A stretch of 64,000 bases of DNA from Acinetobacter defluvii (GTDB taxonomy: Bacteria > Pseudomonadota > Gammaproteobacteria > Pseudomonadales > Moraxellaceae): NCBI RefSeq assembly GCF_001704615.3, contig NZ_CP029397.2, forward strand, positions 1,240,001 to 1,304,000, in the 5' to 3' direction. A program made the translations under genes and the position numbers. Positions 46,346 to 55,621 of the stretch are shown piece by piece; position 1 is the first letter of the stretch, and every line of letters begins with the position of its first letter. The notes under the pieces were generated by a model. The model was not told the DNA's origin. It did not search any database and saw only the letters and a list, made by a program, of their open reading frames with translations.

Positions 46346-47140
46346 ATGAAAGCTTCAACTATCACCATTAAAACCGAACATGATCTTGAAAAGTTAAGAG
46401 TGTCGGGGCGTTTAGCCGCGCAAGTTTTGGAAATGATAGGACAATATGTTAAGCCTGGTGTAAGTACCGAATATTTAGATGATATTTGTAATGACTTTAT
46501 TGTAAATACGTTGAAAGTGATTCCCGCCAATGTGGGGTATTATGGTTATACAAAAACCACCTGTATTTCACCCAATGAAGTGGTCTGCCATGGTATTCCT
46601 TCAGCACAAACTATATTAAAAGATGGCGATATTATTAACATTGACGTTGCCATTATTAAAGATGGTTATTTTGGTGATACGAGTCGTATGTACTATGTGG
46701 GAAATGTGAGTGCTGCTGCAAAAAAACTCGTAGAAACAACATACGAAGCGATGGTTGCAGGAATTCATGCAGTAAAACCTGACGCAACTTTGGGGGATAT
46801 TGGTTATGCAATTCAATCTGTTGCACATCGTGAAGGCTATAGCGTGGTACGTGAATATTGTGGTCATGGTATTGGTAAAGTTTATCATGAACAGCCAAAT
46901 GTCTTGCATTATGGTCAACCCGGTCAAGGTTTAAAGTTAAAAAAGGGTATGGTATTTACCATCGAGCCGATGATCAATGCAGGAAAAGCCGGCGTGAAAG
47001 AGTTAAATGATGGTTGGACCGTGGTGACTAAAGATCGTTCTTTAACAGCGCAATGGGAACACATGGTTTATGTAACGGATACAGGTTTTGAGTTATTATC
47101 ACCATGGCCAGAAGGAACAGGAACTTACCCAGAGATCTAA
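46346..47140 (+). CDS. map: Methionine aminopeptidase type I
   Basis: Removes the initiator methionine from nascent proteins. The start is the ATG at 46346, 9 bp after GAGG, giving 264 residues; a TTG at 46331 opens a longer frame. The dinuclear metal ligands are visible in family blocks: INIDVAIIKDGYFGDTSRM (two Asp), EYCGHGIGKVYHEQP (His), FTIEPMINAG (Glu) and TAQWEHMVYVT (Glu). It is not next to rpsB or glnD, so it may be one of two map genes. Confidence 0.93.
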   Translation: MKASTITIKTEHDLEKLRVSGRLAAQVLEMIGQYVKPGVSTEYLDDICNDFIVNTLKVIPANVGYYGYTKTTCISPNEVVCHGIPSAQTILKDGDIINIDVAIIKDGYFGDTSRMYYVGNVSAAAKKLVETTYEAMVAGIHAVKPDATLGDIGYAIQSVAHREGYSVVREYCGHGIGKVYHEQPNVLHYGQPGQGLKLKKGMVFTIEPMINAGKAGVKELNDGWTVVTKDRSLTAQWEHMVYVTDTGFELLSPWPEGTGTYPEI

Positions 47141-47359
47141 GACAAAGGTCTAACAAGAAGGGTGGGATAGGATTTAAGCTGCATTTTATGTCTTAATCTT
47201 GTAGCAAGTTTGAGATTTGATCTTGAAATTCCACTTATTCTTATAAAAAATTTGATTTTTTAAAGCTTATATTGATTGGTTTAATATATTTGTGTGTTTT
47301 CTATACAGGGATTATTCTACGACACAGATTCTCGCTGTAGTTTCTATTTTTGGTTTTTC

Positions 47360-47392
47360 AAGCTTATCCATCCTAGGATAAGCTTTTTTTTC
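47360..47392. terminator. Terminator between map and benE
   Basis: AAGCTTATCC and GGATAAGCTT form a perfect 10-bp stem with loop ATCCTA, followed by eight T residues on the plus strand. It lies 220 bp after map and 42 bp beyond benE, and probably serves the plus strand. Confidence 0.8.
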
Positions 47393-47433
47393 TTAAAAAT
47401 TTTAAAAGTACATTTAATGTGGAGTTTAATTGG

Positions 47434-48606
47434 TCAGCTACTTTTTCTAAACTTTAAAATCATCGAAACAACTAAACCAAATAACAAGCCCCAAAAAGCA
47501 GAACCAATGCCGAAGAATTGCACACCAGAAGCACTGAATAAGAATGTAAGTAAAGCAGCTTCACGATCTTCAAGAGCATGAAAGGCAATGGCAATGTTAT
47601 GGCTGATCGTGCCAAAAAGTGCAATGCCCGCGAGTGCAGTAATAAATAAATGCGGAAATGACATCAAAATGCTGGTTAATGTTGCTGCAAATAATCCCAT
47701 GATGATGTAAAAAATACCGCAACTCATTCCTGCAATATAACGTTTTTCGGGATCAGGATGGACTTGATGATCTAAGCTGATGGCAGCACTAATCGCAGCA
47801 ATATTGACACTAAAACAGCCAAAAGGTGCAAGGATTACTTGGGTCAAACCCGTCCAACCAATCAACTGTTTGACATGAGGTTGGTAGCCATAACTTTTAA
47901 TCATGGCAAGCCCCGGTAAGTATTGTGAAGCCATATTAATCACAAAGAGAGGCAGCGCTAAGCCCAATAACGCAGACCATGTAAATTCGGGTTTCATCCA
48001 AACAGGTTGTGCCAACGCCAAATGAATATTGGCGGTTTTAAATTGCATAAACAAAGGGCAGATCATTACACCCAAAATGACTGTAATGACAATGCAATAA
48101 CGTGGAAATAAGCGCTTACTAATAATATAAATCGCTAAAAGAGAAAGAATAAATCCCCAGTCTGTTTGCATGCTAGCAAAGATTCCAATGCCAAATTTTA
48201 GTAGTACACCTGCGAGCATGGCACTGGTTAAGCTTTGTGGGATATAAGTTAGTACTTTTTCAAAAATACCTAAAAAACCTAAAATAGCAGTAAGAAGACC
48301 GCAGACTAAAAAAGCACCGATCGCTTCATAAAGCGTATAGCCACTGCCAGAAGCTAAGATCAATGCTAGTCCTGCGGTAGACCATGACGTCGCAACAGGA
48401 TATTTAAATTTCCAAGATAAAAATAAACCACACGAACCAATGGCTAAACCCAATGCCCAAAACCATGAGGTAATTTGTGCATCGCTTGCTCCTAAAAGTT
48501 GTGCAGCTTGAATGACCAAAACGGAAGAAACACTGATCCCAACTAAAAAGGTAATGAAGCCAGCAAAAACAGCAGGAATAGAGACGTCTTGGAAAAGTTT
48601 TTGCAT
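47434..48606 (-). CDS. benE: Benzoate/proton symporter family protein BenE
   Basis: A 390-residue inner-membrane transporter with 11-12 predicted helices. The start is ATG 48606 (MQKLFQDVSIPAVFAGF); the longer frame adds 15 residues without support. BenE motifs include LPLFVINMASQYLPGLAMI and ILAPFGCFSVNIAAISAAI. BenE imports benzoate in Acinetobacter catabolism, but no ben or cat gene adjoins this copy, so its substrate could differ. Confidence 0.85.
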   Translation of the reverse strand: MQKLFQDVSIPAVFAGFITFLVGISVSSVLVIQAAQLLGASDAQITSWFWALGLAIGSCGLFLSWKFKYPVATSWSTAGLALILASGSGYTLYEAIGAFLVCGLLTAILGFLGIFEKVLTYIPQSLTSAMLAGVLLKFGIGIFASMQTDWGFILSLLAIYIISKRLFPRYCIVITVILGVMICPLFMQFKTANIHLALAQPVWMKPEFTWSALLGLALPLFVINMASQYLPGLAMIKSYGYQPHVKQLIGWTGLTQVILAPFGCFSVNIAAISAAISLDHQVHPDPEKRYIAGMSCGIFYIIMGLFAATLTSILMSFPHLFITALAGIALFGTISHNIAIAFHALEDREAALLTFLFSASGVQFFGIGSAFWGLLFGLVVSMILKFRKSS

Positions 48607-48725
48607 AATCTGCTGCGAATATTTGAACTGAAAATTGGCTAAATCATACACTTTTCATGAGATTGCAAAAACAACATTGACCTGAAAAATTCTCATTCTG
48701 TTATTATTTTTAGTTTATTAAATGC

Positions 48726-49376
48726 TTACATGGTTGAAAACGCAAGTTTTAAGCCAAAACCACAAAATAATAATCCAACACACGCCACACCAATTGCCGC
48801 AACTTTATAACGACGATTAAAAAAGTGTGCCAATTTAAAACCAGAAAAGATCAAAATACTTAAATACAGCATACTGGTGATCTGTACGATTACAGAGAGA
48901 ATTGCGAAACTTAAGGCTGAATAATGGTAATTGGGATCGACAAACTGAATAAAAAACGATAAGTAAAAAAGAATAGCTTTAGGGTTTAACAGGCTAATGG
49001 TGAGTGCTGTACGAAAAGGATGGACTTTTTCTGATGTCGCTTGCACGGATCTTTCTATTTTGTTGTGTTGTACATTGAGCCAAGTATGATAGCTGGCAAT
49101 GATCAAAAGTATCCCGAGATAAGAAAGGTAAGTTGCACCAATAATTTTCAGTAAAATGAATAACCAAGGAAAAGCATGTAATAAAGATGCTGCACCTAAA
49201 ATCGTACATAAAATTAAAATCAAATCGCCTGTAAATACCCCTAAAGCCGCAATATAACCGACTTTAATACCAAAACGAGAGGCGATAGACATGGTATATA
49301 GTGAGTTAGGACCAGGTAAAATCACAATAAAAATTGTACCGATAATAAAGGTCACGATATCAGTAATACCAAACAC
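48726..49376 (-). CDS. leuE: LeuE/RhtB-family amino acid exporter
   Basis: A 216-residue inner-membrane exporter with about six transmembrane segments. The LysE/RhtB signature is visible (FIVILPGPNSLYTMSIASRFGIKVGYIAALGVFTGD), and NPKAILFYLSFFIQFVDP is typical of LeuE, which exports leucine in E. coli. It begins 25 bp after the tal terminator, so it has its own promoter. Amino acid specificity is inferred. Confidence 0.85.
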   Translation of the reverse strand: MFGITDIVTFIIGTIFIVILPGPNSLYTMSIASRFGIKVGYIAALGVFTGDLILILCTILGAASLLHAFPWLFILLKIIGATYLSYLGILLIIASYHTWLNVQHNKIERSVQATSEKVHPFRTALTISLLNPKAILFYLSFFIQFVDPNYHYSALSFAILSVIVQITSMLYLSILIFSGFKLAHFFNRRYKVAAIGVACVGLLFCGFGLKLAFSTM

Positions 49377-49401
49377 AACTCACTCACTGGATAATAAAAG
49401 A

Positions 49402-49440
49402 GAAAACCGAGTAAGATTATAAGTCTAAACTCGGTTTTTC
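49402..49440 (-). terminator. Terminator of tal
   Basis: AAAACCGAGT (49403-49412) pairs with ACTCGGTTTT around an internal AT-rich loop. It lies about 35 bp past the tal stop on the minus strand. The stem resembles the dctA terminator. Confidence 0.75.
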
Positions 49441-49474
49441 TATATTAGAATTAATACTATATTGATTCTAAAAC

Positions 49475-50464
49475 TTAAGCTTGAATCTCAGCATCTAAGC
49501 CAAAAGACTGGCGCAATAAAGATTGTAATTGCTCACGTGCTTTGATAAAACCATCAATACCTGCCTGTAATAACTGAAAAGCCATCAAGTCATGCTCTAG
49601 TTCATGTTTAAACTGTGCTTCATCAAGTGCAGTATGCGCATATTCTTGATGTGAATGTGCATGATTTTCTGAGATTTGCGCAGTCACTATACGTGTGTCT
49701 TGTTCAAGTTGTTGTAATAAACTCGGGGCAACCGTGAGTAGATCACAGCCTGCCAAGCCAAGCACTTGCTCAACACTACGGAAGCTTGCGCCCATCACTT
49801 CAGTTTTAATATTATTTTGCTTATAAAAATGATAAATCTGTTTTACCGAAAGCACACCAGGGTCTTTATCAATCGGATAATGATTTACATTTTCAGCTTT
49901 TTTGTACCAGTCTAAAATACGTCCCACAAAAGGTGAGATCAAAGTGACCTTAGCATCAGCACAAGCTTTGGCTTGATGTAAACCAAACAACAATGTCAAA
50001 TTACAATGTATTCCTTCTGCTTCTAGCACTTTCGCAGCTTGAATGCCTTCCCAAGTTGAAGCGATTTTGATCAAAATTCGATTTTGATCAACCCCATGTT
50101 CTTTATAAAGTGCTAATAATTCTTTGGCTTTGGCAATCGTTGCCTCAGTATCATAAGACAATGCTGCATCGACTTCAGTGGAAACACGCCCAGTCACGAT
50201 TTTTAAAATTTCAGCACCTAATTTTACAGTCAAAATATCAATGGTGCGTTCAATCAATTGATCTGCTGTATAACCTTCTTGTTTTGCTTGAAAATATGCT
50301 GATTCAATCAGTTCTTTACTTTCAGGTTGTTGTGCGGCTGCAGTAATTAATGAAGGATTAGTGGTTGCATCTAAAGGACGAAATTGTTGAATAGCAGTTA
50401 AATCACCTGTATCGGCAACAATAGTGGTGAGTTGTTTTAATTGCTCTAATGCTGATTGTGTCAT
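49475..50464 (-). CDS. tal: Transaldolase
   Basis: Transfers a dihydroxyacetone unit between sedoheptulose-7-P and glyceraldehyde-3-P in the non-oxidative pentose phosphate pathway. The 329-residue length fits the TalB type. The Schiff-base Lys is Lys133 in LIKIASTWEGI, and DATTNPSL is at 32-39. LISPFVGRILDWY and MGASFRSVEQV complete the active-site barrel. Monocistronic. Confidence 0.95.
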   Translation of the reverse strand: MTQSALEQLKQLTTIVADTGDLTAIQQFRPLDATTNPSLITAAAQQPESKELIESAYFQAKQEGYTADQLIERTIDILTVKLGAEILKIVTGRVSTEVDAALSYDTEATIAKAKELLALYKEHGVDQNRILIKIASTWEGIQAAKVLEAEGIHCNLTLLFGLHQAKACADAKVTLISPFVGRILDWYKKAENVNHYPIDKDPGVLSVKQIYHFYKQNNIKTEVMGASFRSVEQVLGLAGCDLLTVAPSLLQQLEQDTRIVTAQISENHAHSHQEYAHTALDEAQFKHELEHDLMAFQLLQAGIDGFIKAREQLQSLLRQSFGLDAEIQA

Positions 50465-50555
50465 TGCTGTTTAATTCTTAGATAAAAAATACGTGTAACT
50501 TTATTTATAACACAATGTGTTTTCAGCGAAAGTGGTTAAATGCGCTTTGCATGGT

Positions 50556-51446
50556 TTATTTTGTATGAATTCGTTGATTTCGGATGTGATTAATCAAAAA
50601 ACGAGCAGCTTGACCGAGATGACTTTCTCGACTCCAAACCAAATCCACATAATATTCAAACTTTGGTGTGAAATCCGCCAGATTTAAAATTTTCAAATTC
50701 TTTTTATATTGGCTATTCTCCTCAAAAATTTGTACGGGTAATACGCCCCAACCTAAGCCTTGTAAAATCATCGAACAGGCTAAATGATGGTTATCCGTCC
50801 GCCAATAATTTTTAGAATAAAGCAATTCAGGTTTAATACTTTTATCTCGACTAGCCACTACGATTTGTCGGCTTTGTAAAATATCCTCAAATGTCACTAC
50901 GACCTTTTGTGCAAGCGGAAAATGTTGTGCTGCTACTGGCACTAAGGCTTCACGTTTAACTTCTACAAACTGTTCACGGCTTTCTAAAATTTCACGTTCA
51001 AACATGAGGGCGAGTTGCGCTGTTTGATTAATTAACATTTTTAAAGCATCTTCTTGTGGTGCTGAAAAAATATTGATTTGTAAAGTTGGAAAATGTTCAG
51101 CGAGCAGGGAGATGTACTCCGTCCAATCGGTGTGTAAAAGCTCGGTCACCACCACGATATTGAGGGAGGTTTCTAATCCGTTGGCTAAAGCAAGTGCTTG
51201 TTGTTTCCATTGATTCATTTCAATGAGTAATTGTTCAGTCTTTTCATATAAAACGTGTGCTTGTGGGGTAGGCATAGGCTCACGACCAACTCGTTCAAAC
51301 AGTTTAAGATCTAAATCAATTTCTAAATTGGCAATCGACATACTCACCGCAGAAGGAACCTTGCCGAGTTTACGAGCAGCCGCAGAAAATGAGCCAGACT
51401 CCATCACGGCTTTAAAAATGCTGAGTTGTTCTTGGTTAATGTTCAT
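50556..51446 (-). CDS. aceR: LysR-family activator AceR
   Basis: A 296-residue LysR regulator with N-terminal helix-turn-helix (SGSFSAAARKLGKVPSAVSMSIANLEIDL, about 17-45) and a C-terminal effector domain. It is divergent from the aceI exporter, 120 bp between starts, the known arrangement of AceR, which activates aceI in response to chlorhexidine in A. baumannii. The name depends on the neighbouring aceI. Confidence 0.85.
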   Translation of the reverse strand: MNINQEQLSIFKAVMESGSFSAAARKLGKVPSAVSMSIANLEIDLDLKLFERVGREPMPTPQAHVLYEKTEQLLIEMNQWKQQALALANGLETSLNIVVVTELLHTDWTEYISLLAEHFPTLQINIFSAPQEDALKMLINQTAQLALMFEREILESREQFVEVKREALVPVAAQHFPLAQKVVVTFEDILQSRQIVVASRDKSIKPELLYSKNYWRTDNHHLACSMILQGLGWGVLPVQIFEENSQYKKNLKILNLADFTPKFEYYVDLVWSRESHLGQAARFLINHIRNQRIHTK

Positions 51447-51566
51447 GTAATCGACTTAAGCGTTGAAATTGAATTTTATCTATCAATATTATTGAAAGAA
51501 TCTAACTTTATTATTCACTATTATGCACATAAAATCACCCTCATCGAAAATTTTAGAGTATTAAAC

Positions 51567-51989
51567 ATGTTGATTTCCAAAAGAAGGATTATTCATGCAC
51601 TCAGCTATGAAATCATCTTATTGGTGATCATTGCGATTGCATTGAGTTTTATTTTTGAAGTTCCGATGGAAGTGACGGGGACTTTGGGTGTAGCGATGGC
51701 AGTTACATCTGTGCTATGGAATATGATTTTTAATCATTTTTTTGAAAAATTAGAGTATAAATATAAGTTTAGAAGGACGATAGGTATTCGTATTTTGCAT
51801 GCGATTGGTTTTGAAGGTGGTTTGATGTTGGCGACCATTCCGATGGTGGCGTATGCGATGGATATGAGTCTATGGCAAGCGATATTACTTGACTTGGGAA
51901 TGACGTCTTGTATTTTGGTGTATACCTTTATTTTCCAATGGTGTTATGACGCAATTGAAGCACGCTTAGGTTTTCAGCCTGCGCATTGA
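51567..51989 (+). CDS. aceI: PACE-family efflux protein AceI
   Basis: Inner-membrane proton-coupled exporter of chlorhexidine and short diamines such as putrescine and cadaverine. The start is ATG 51567 (MLISKRRIIHALSYE); the 47 upstream codons are in the aceR promoter region. The 140-residue protein has four transmembrane helices made of two BTP repeats, each opening with an arginine-containing motif (ISKRRIIHA; GIRILHAIGFEGG). Glu15, needed for transport in AceI, is present. Confidence 0.93.
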   Translation: MLISKRRIIHALSYEIILLVIIAIALSFIFEVPMEVTGTLGVAMAVTSVLWNMIFNHFFEKLEYKYKFRRTIGIRILHAIGFEGGLMLATIPMVAYAMDMSLWQAILLDLGMTSCILVYTFIFQWCYDAIEARLGFQPAH

Positions 51990-52012
51990 TGATATGTTAT
52001 GGTGTAAAGAGA

Positions 52013-52038
52013 AGGTATGCGTATTGCATGCCTTTTTT
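52013..52038 (+). terminator. Terminator of aceI
   Basis: AGGTATGC (52013-52020) pairs with GCATGCCT (52026-52033) with one G-U, followed by a run of T residues. Confidence 0.75.
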
Positions 52039-52067
52039 TATTTTAAAAAAATAATAGGATATAAAAA

Positions 52068-52451
52068 ATGATTCAAGAATTTTTAAATATTGAAGAAAAG
52101 TATAAAGTTAAATTCCCAACGCGCTATTTACAGATTTTAACGCAGTTTGAGTACTATTGTTTATATATTAAAAATGCGCATGATATTGATTTGTATCCTA
52201 TTCAGAAATTATTTTCTAAAGTAAAACAAGAGCTATGTACTTATGAATATTTACAAATTTGGCAGAGTTATCAATCAGATCAATTTATAAAAATTTTTGT
52301 ATTTGCTCGTTCAGGAGATGGTACTCGGCTTTATTTTAATTTAGTGGATATGAGTATTTGGGAATATTGGTTGGATGAAGGGAGTGTTAGACAATTGTAC
52401 AAAAATTTTGAAGATCTGATGTTAAATGCAGAATTGATTGATCAAGAGTGA
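52068..52451 (+). CDS. SMI1/KNR4 (SUKH)-like protein
   Basis: A 127-residue soluble, acidic protein. The N-terminal pattern FLNIEEKYKVKFPTRYLQILTQF matches the SUKH opening (helix, then F/LP-xx-Y-xx-L-xx-F), and FARSGDGTRLYFNLVD matches the core where SUKH proteins read GDGD. SUKH proteins often neutralise polymorphic toxins. The next gene, also SUKH-like, follows at once. No toxin gene is adjacent. Confidence 0.72.
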   Translation: MIQEFLNIEEKYKVKFPTRYLQILTQFEYYCLYIKNAHDIDLYPIQKLFSKVKQELCTYEYLQIWQSYQSDQFIKIFVFARSGDGTRLYFNLVDMSIWEYWLDEGSVRQLYKNFEDLMLNAELIDQE

Positions 52452-52453
52452 TA

Positions 52454-52987
52454 ATGATTGTGTTAGAAATAAAACGCTTAGCAGTAGATGATGAAGAGTT
52501 GGTTTATTTAAAATCTCATCCAACGAAGAAAAATAACAAGTTTTTAAAATATCAACTTTATTTGTTAGCGCATGCTCAGGTAACAGATGAAGAAATTCAA
52601 ACATTTCAAACAGAGTATGCAATTGATTTACCTATAGAATATCAGTTGTTTCTAAAGCAACATAATGGTGGGCGACCGACACTAGATTGTTTTGGTGATG
52701 AGGTCATTAATTATTTTTATGGTTTGTTAGATTGGAAGGATTCATTTGATAGCGTACAACATGCAATGAGTGATCGTTATCCTAAAAGTATGTTGCCAAT
52801 CGCTTCAACAGGTGGAGGTGATCATTTGCTATTGGGTTGGAGAGATGAATTTAAATCTAAAATTTACTATTGGGATCATGAGTTAGAGCATGAGGAAAGT
52901 GGTGAAAATTATTTTGAAAATATCAAGTTTGTTGCGAATGGATTGCATGAGTTTTTAGAAATGCTCTATGATCTTGATGAAGAATAG
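52454..52987 (+). CDS. SMI1/KNR4 (SUKH)-family protein, likely immunity-type
   Basis: A SUKH-domain protein of 177 residues from the ATG at 52454 (a GTG at 52448 overlaps the previous stop codon). The diagnostic block is ITDEEIQTFQTEY-like with DLPIEYQLFLKQHNGGRP, followed by PIASTGGGDHLLLGW and a Trp-Asp-His strand (YYWDHELEHEE). It is translationally coupled to the preceding SUKH-like gene. Orphan immunity genes of this kind protect against toxins of relatives. The tail is acidic. Confidence 0.82.
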   Translation: MIVLEIKRLAVDDEELVYLKSHPTKKNNKFLKYQLYLLAHAQVTDEEIQTFQTEYAIDLPIEYQLFLKQHNGGRPTLDCFGDEVINYFYGLLDWKDSFDSVQHAMSDRYPKSMLPIASTGGGDHLLLGWRDEFKSKIYYWDHELEHEESGENYFENIKFVANGLHEFLEMLYDLDEE

Positions 52988-53005
52988 AAAACCCGAAAGT
53001 TTTCT
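52986..53005. terminator. Weak hairpin between SUKH pair and ntrC
   Basis: AGAAAAC and GTTTTCT pair around CCGAAA at the stop of the SUKH gene. The T-run is poor, so termination is uncertain. Confidence 0.4.
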
Positions 53006-53037
53006 GTTCTTCAATTTACTTTGCTAAAACTTATGAA

Positions 53038-54525
53038 TTATTCATTCACCGCTTTATTACTCTCATCTTCTTCGTCGTCATCCGCAGAGTCCATACCTAA
53101 CTCTTTCAGTTTGCGAGTTAAGGTATTACGTCCCCAACCGAGTAACTCTGCAGCATGACGCTTACGACCACGGGTTTGTTGTAAAGCAGCATTAATTAAA
53201 GTGCGTTCAAACATGGGGGTCGCAATATCAAGTAATTTCATTTCGCCATTTTTCAACTTTTGAATCGCCCATTGTCCAAGTAGTTCATCCCAATGATGTA
53301 CCGCAATACGATCAATAGCACCTTGCGCTTTATTTTGCTCGTCAGCTTTATTGAGAGGAATTTGCTTCAACTCAGAAGGTAAGTCTTCAGGATAAACTTC
53401 ACGCCCTGTGATCATCACAGTGAGCCAACGGCAAGTATTTTCAAGTTGACGCACATTGCCCGGCCAAGGCAGTTGTTTGATGTAGTCTTTGGTTTCTTGA
53501 CGTAAGATTTTCGGGCTAACGCCAAGTTCTTTGCCTGCACTGGCTAAAAAATGCTGCGCAAGCATCGGAATATCTTCAGAGCGATGTGCCAGTTTGGGAA
53601 TATGAATACGAATCACATTTAAGCGATGATATAAATCCTCACGGAAACGACCATCATGAACGAGTTTTTCCAAATCCTGATGGGTAGCTGCCACAATACG
53701 CACATCGACACGCACAGGAATATGTCCACCAACACGATAAAACTCACCATCGGCTAAAACACGTAACAAACGTGTTTGGGTTTCAAATGGCATATCGCCA
53801 ATTTCATCTAAAAATAATGTCCCACCATTGGCTTGTTCAAAACGACCTTGACGTTGGGTGTTTGCCCCTGTAAATGCACCTTTCTCATGTCCAAATAGTT
53901 CGGTTTCGATCAAATCTTTGGGAATGGCTGCCATATTTAAGGCAATAAAAGGCTTGCTACTACGGGGTGAGTGGCGATGCAGTGCATGTGCAACCAGTTC
54001 TTTCCCTGTTCCAGATTCACCATTAATCAGAACAGTAATATGGGATTGTGATAAACGTCCAATTGCACGAAATACTTCTTGCATCGCAGGCGATTCACCG
54101 ATGATTTCAGTCGATTGAATCGGTGCTGCTTTGGCAGATTCTTGTTGTTGTAGCTTATTAATATGCAAAATTGCACGATTCACCAATGCTAATGCTTCAT
54201 CAATATCAAAGGGTTTCGGTAAATATTCAAATGCACCGGTTTGATAACTTGAAACCGCAGATTCGAGGTCTGAATGCGCTGTCATGATGATGACAGGTAA
54301 ATCAGGAAAGCTGCCTTTTACTTTGCCTAAAAATGTTAAACCATCAATGCCGGGCATACGAATATCCGTTAGAATCACATCTGGAGTATCTGTATTCAGT
54401 TGATCTAATGCAGATTGTGCATCTTCAAAACTGGTGACATCCAAACCTTCCTCTTTGAAAGTCTTTTCCAAAACCCAACGCATTGCACGATCATCATCGA
54501 TGACCCATATTTTATTTTGTGACAT
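53038..54525 (-). CDS. ntrC: Nitrogen regulator NtrC (sigma-54 activator)
   Basis: Response regulator and enhancer-binding ATPase that opens sigma-54 promoters under nitrogen limitation. The start at 54525 (MSQNKIWVIDDD) gives 495 residues. The receiver domain has phospho-acceptor Asp54 (LTDIRMPG). The AAA+ domain has Walker A GESGTGKE (169-176) and the sigma-54 contact loop GAFTGA (216-221). The Fis-type helix-turn-helix lies at the C-terminus (AAELLGWGRNTLTRKLKELG), then an acidic tail. It overlaps ntrB by 14 bp and should act on the glnA promoter at 5063. Confidence 0.95.
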   Translation of the reverse strand: MSQNKIWVIDDDRAMRWVLEKTFKEEGLDVTSFEDAQSALDQLNTDTPDVILTDIRMPGIDGLTFLGKVKGSFPDLPVIIMTAHSDLESAVSSYQTGAFEYLPKPFDIDEALALVNRAILHINKLQQQESAKAAPIQSTEIIGESPAMQEVFRAIGRLSQSHITVLINGESGTGKELVAHALHRHSPRSSKPFIALNMAAIPKDLIETELFGHEKGAFTGANTQRQGRFEQANGGTLFLDEIGDMPFETQTRLLRVLADGEFYRVGGHIPVRVDVRIVAATHQDLEKLVHDGRFREDLYHRLNVIRIHIPKLAHRSEDIPMLAQHFLASAGKELGVSPKILRQETKDYIKQLPWPGNVRQLENTCRWLTVMITGREVYPEDLPSELKQIPLNKADEQNKAQGAIDRIAVHHWDELLGQWAIQKLKNGEMKLLDIATPMFERTLINAALQQTRGRKRHAAELLGWGRNTLTRKLKELGMDSADDDEEDESNKAVNE

Positions 54526-55621
54526 GGTTAGACTCCCAAGGTAAATATAAGCTAAATACGGTTTTGCCCGGAACGGATTGACATTCAATCATTCCATTGT
54601 GTTGATGCATAATGTTTTGTGCGATGCTTAAGCCAAGACCTGTACCTTTGGCACGTCCTGTGACTAATGGATAAAAAATAGATTCTAATAATTCTTGTGG
54701 AATTCCTGGACCATTGTCCTCAATATCTATGCGTATCGCTGATTTATTGAGTACACCATTGATCGTAACAAGACGTTGAATACGTGTGCGTAAAATGAGT
54801 GCGGGTTGATGCTCAACAAAAAACTCTTTATTTTCGGTCATGGCTTGTACAGCATTGACACTGATATTCAGCATAACTTGAATCAGTTGATCTCGATCTG
54901 CATAGACATCGGGGAGCGACAGATCGTAGTCTCGGGTGATTTTAATTTTCTTTTTAGTTTGGTTAGTGATTAAAGCTCGAACACGCTCTAAGGGTTCATG
55001 AATATTCACAGGTTCATAACTTGGCAGTTGGCGTGAACCAAGCATGGTATCAGCAAGATTTCTTAAACGATCCACTTCACTAATGATAATGTCAGTAAAT
55101 TCATTATATTCAGGGTCTTTTAAACTACGTGCCAACAGCTGGGTTGCACCACGAATCCCCCCTAAAGGATTCTTAATTTCATGTGCCACACCACGCACCA
55201 ATTGGCGTGTGATTTGATGTTGTTGAATGAGGTTTTCTTCTTTGGAAATCTTTAACATCCGGTCAATCGGATTTAATTCGATTAAAAGTAGCGGGTGATA
55301 TGGTTTTCCTGTGTTGAGTTGTGAAACAGAGTAGTCCACATGCATGTCTTTAAAATTGACATTGATAATGGCTTCACGGCGAGTATAAGCTTGACCTGTT
55401 TGAATTGAATTTTGTAAAGCCTCAAGCGTGTTAAAATCATCACTGGGTGCATGTAGAATATTGATGACAGGCTGACCTTTTGCACGTAATAGACTAATAT
55501 CAAACAATGCTTCGCAAGATGAATTTAAATAAAAAATATTTAAGTTATAATCGACTAAAAGGATGGCAGTGGTTAAATTATCCACCAATAAACGATAATC
55601 AATGCTTGGGTGTTGATCCAT
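54512..55621 (-). CDS. ntrB: Nitrogen sensor kinase NtrB
   Basis: Cytosolic two-component kinase that phosphorylates NtrC when PII does not bind it. The 369-residue protein has an N-terminal PAS domain (about 8-115), phospho-acceptor His147 in VRGVAHEIKNPLGG, and an HATPase with NISVNAVQAM, DNGPGIP and GTGLGLSIAQ. No membrane segment, as expected for NtrB. Operon with ntrC. No glnA lies upstream of it, unlike the enteric glnA-ntrBC operon. Confidence 0.95.
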   Translation of the reverse strand: MDQHPSIDYRLLVDNLTTAILLVDYNLNIFYLNSSCEALFDISLLRAKGQPVINILHAPSDDFNTLEALQNSIQTGQAYTRREAIINVNFKDMHVDYSVSQLNTGKPYHPLLLIELNPIDRMLKISKEENLIQQHQITRQLVRGVAHEIKNPLGGIRGATQLLARSLKDPEYNEFTDIIISEVDRLRNLADTMLGSRQLPSYEPVNIHEPLERVRALITNQTKKKIKITRDYDLSLPDVYADRDQLIQVMLNISVNAVQAMTENKEFFVEHQPALILRTRIQRLVTINGVLNKSAIRIDIEDNGPGIPQELLESIFYPLVTGRAKGTGLGLSIAQNIMHQHNGMIECQSVPGKTVFSLYLPWESNHVTK

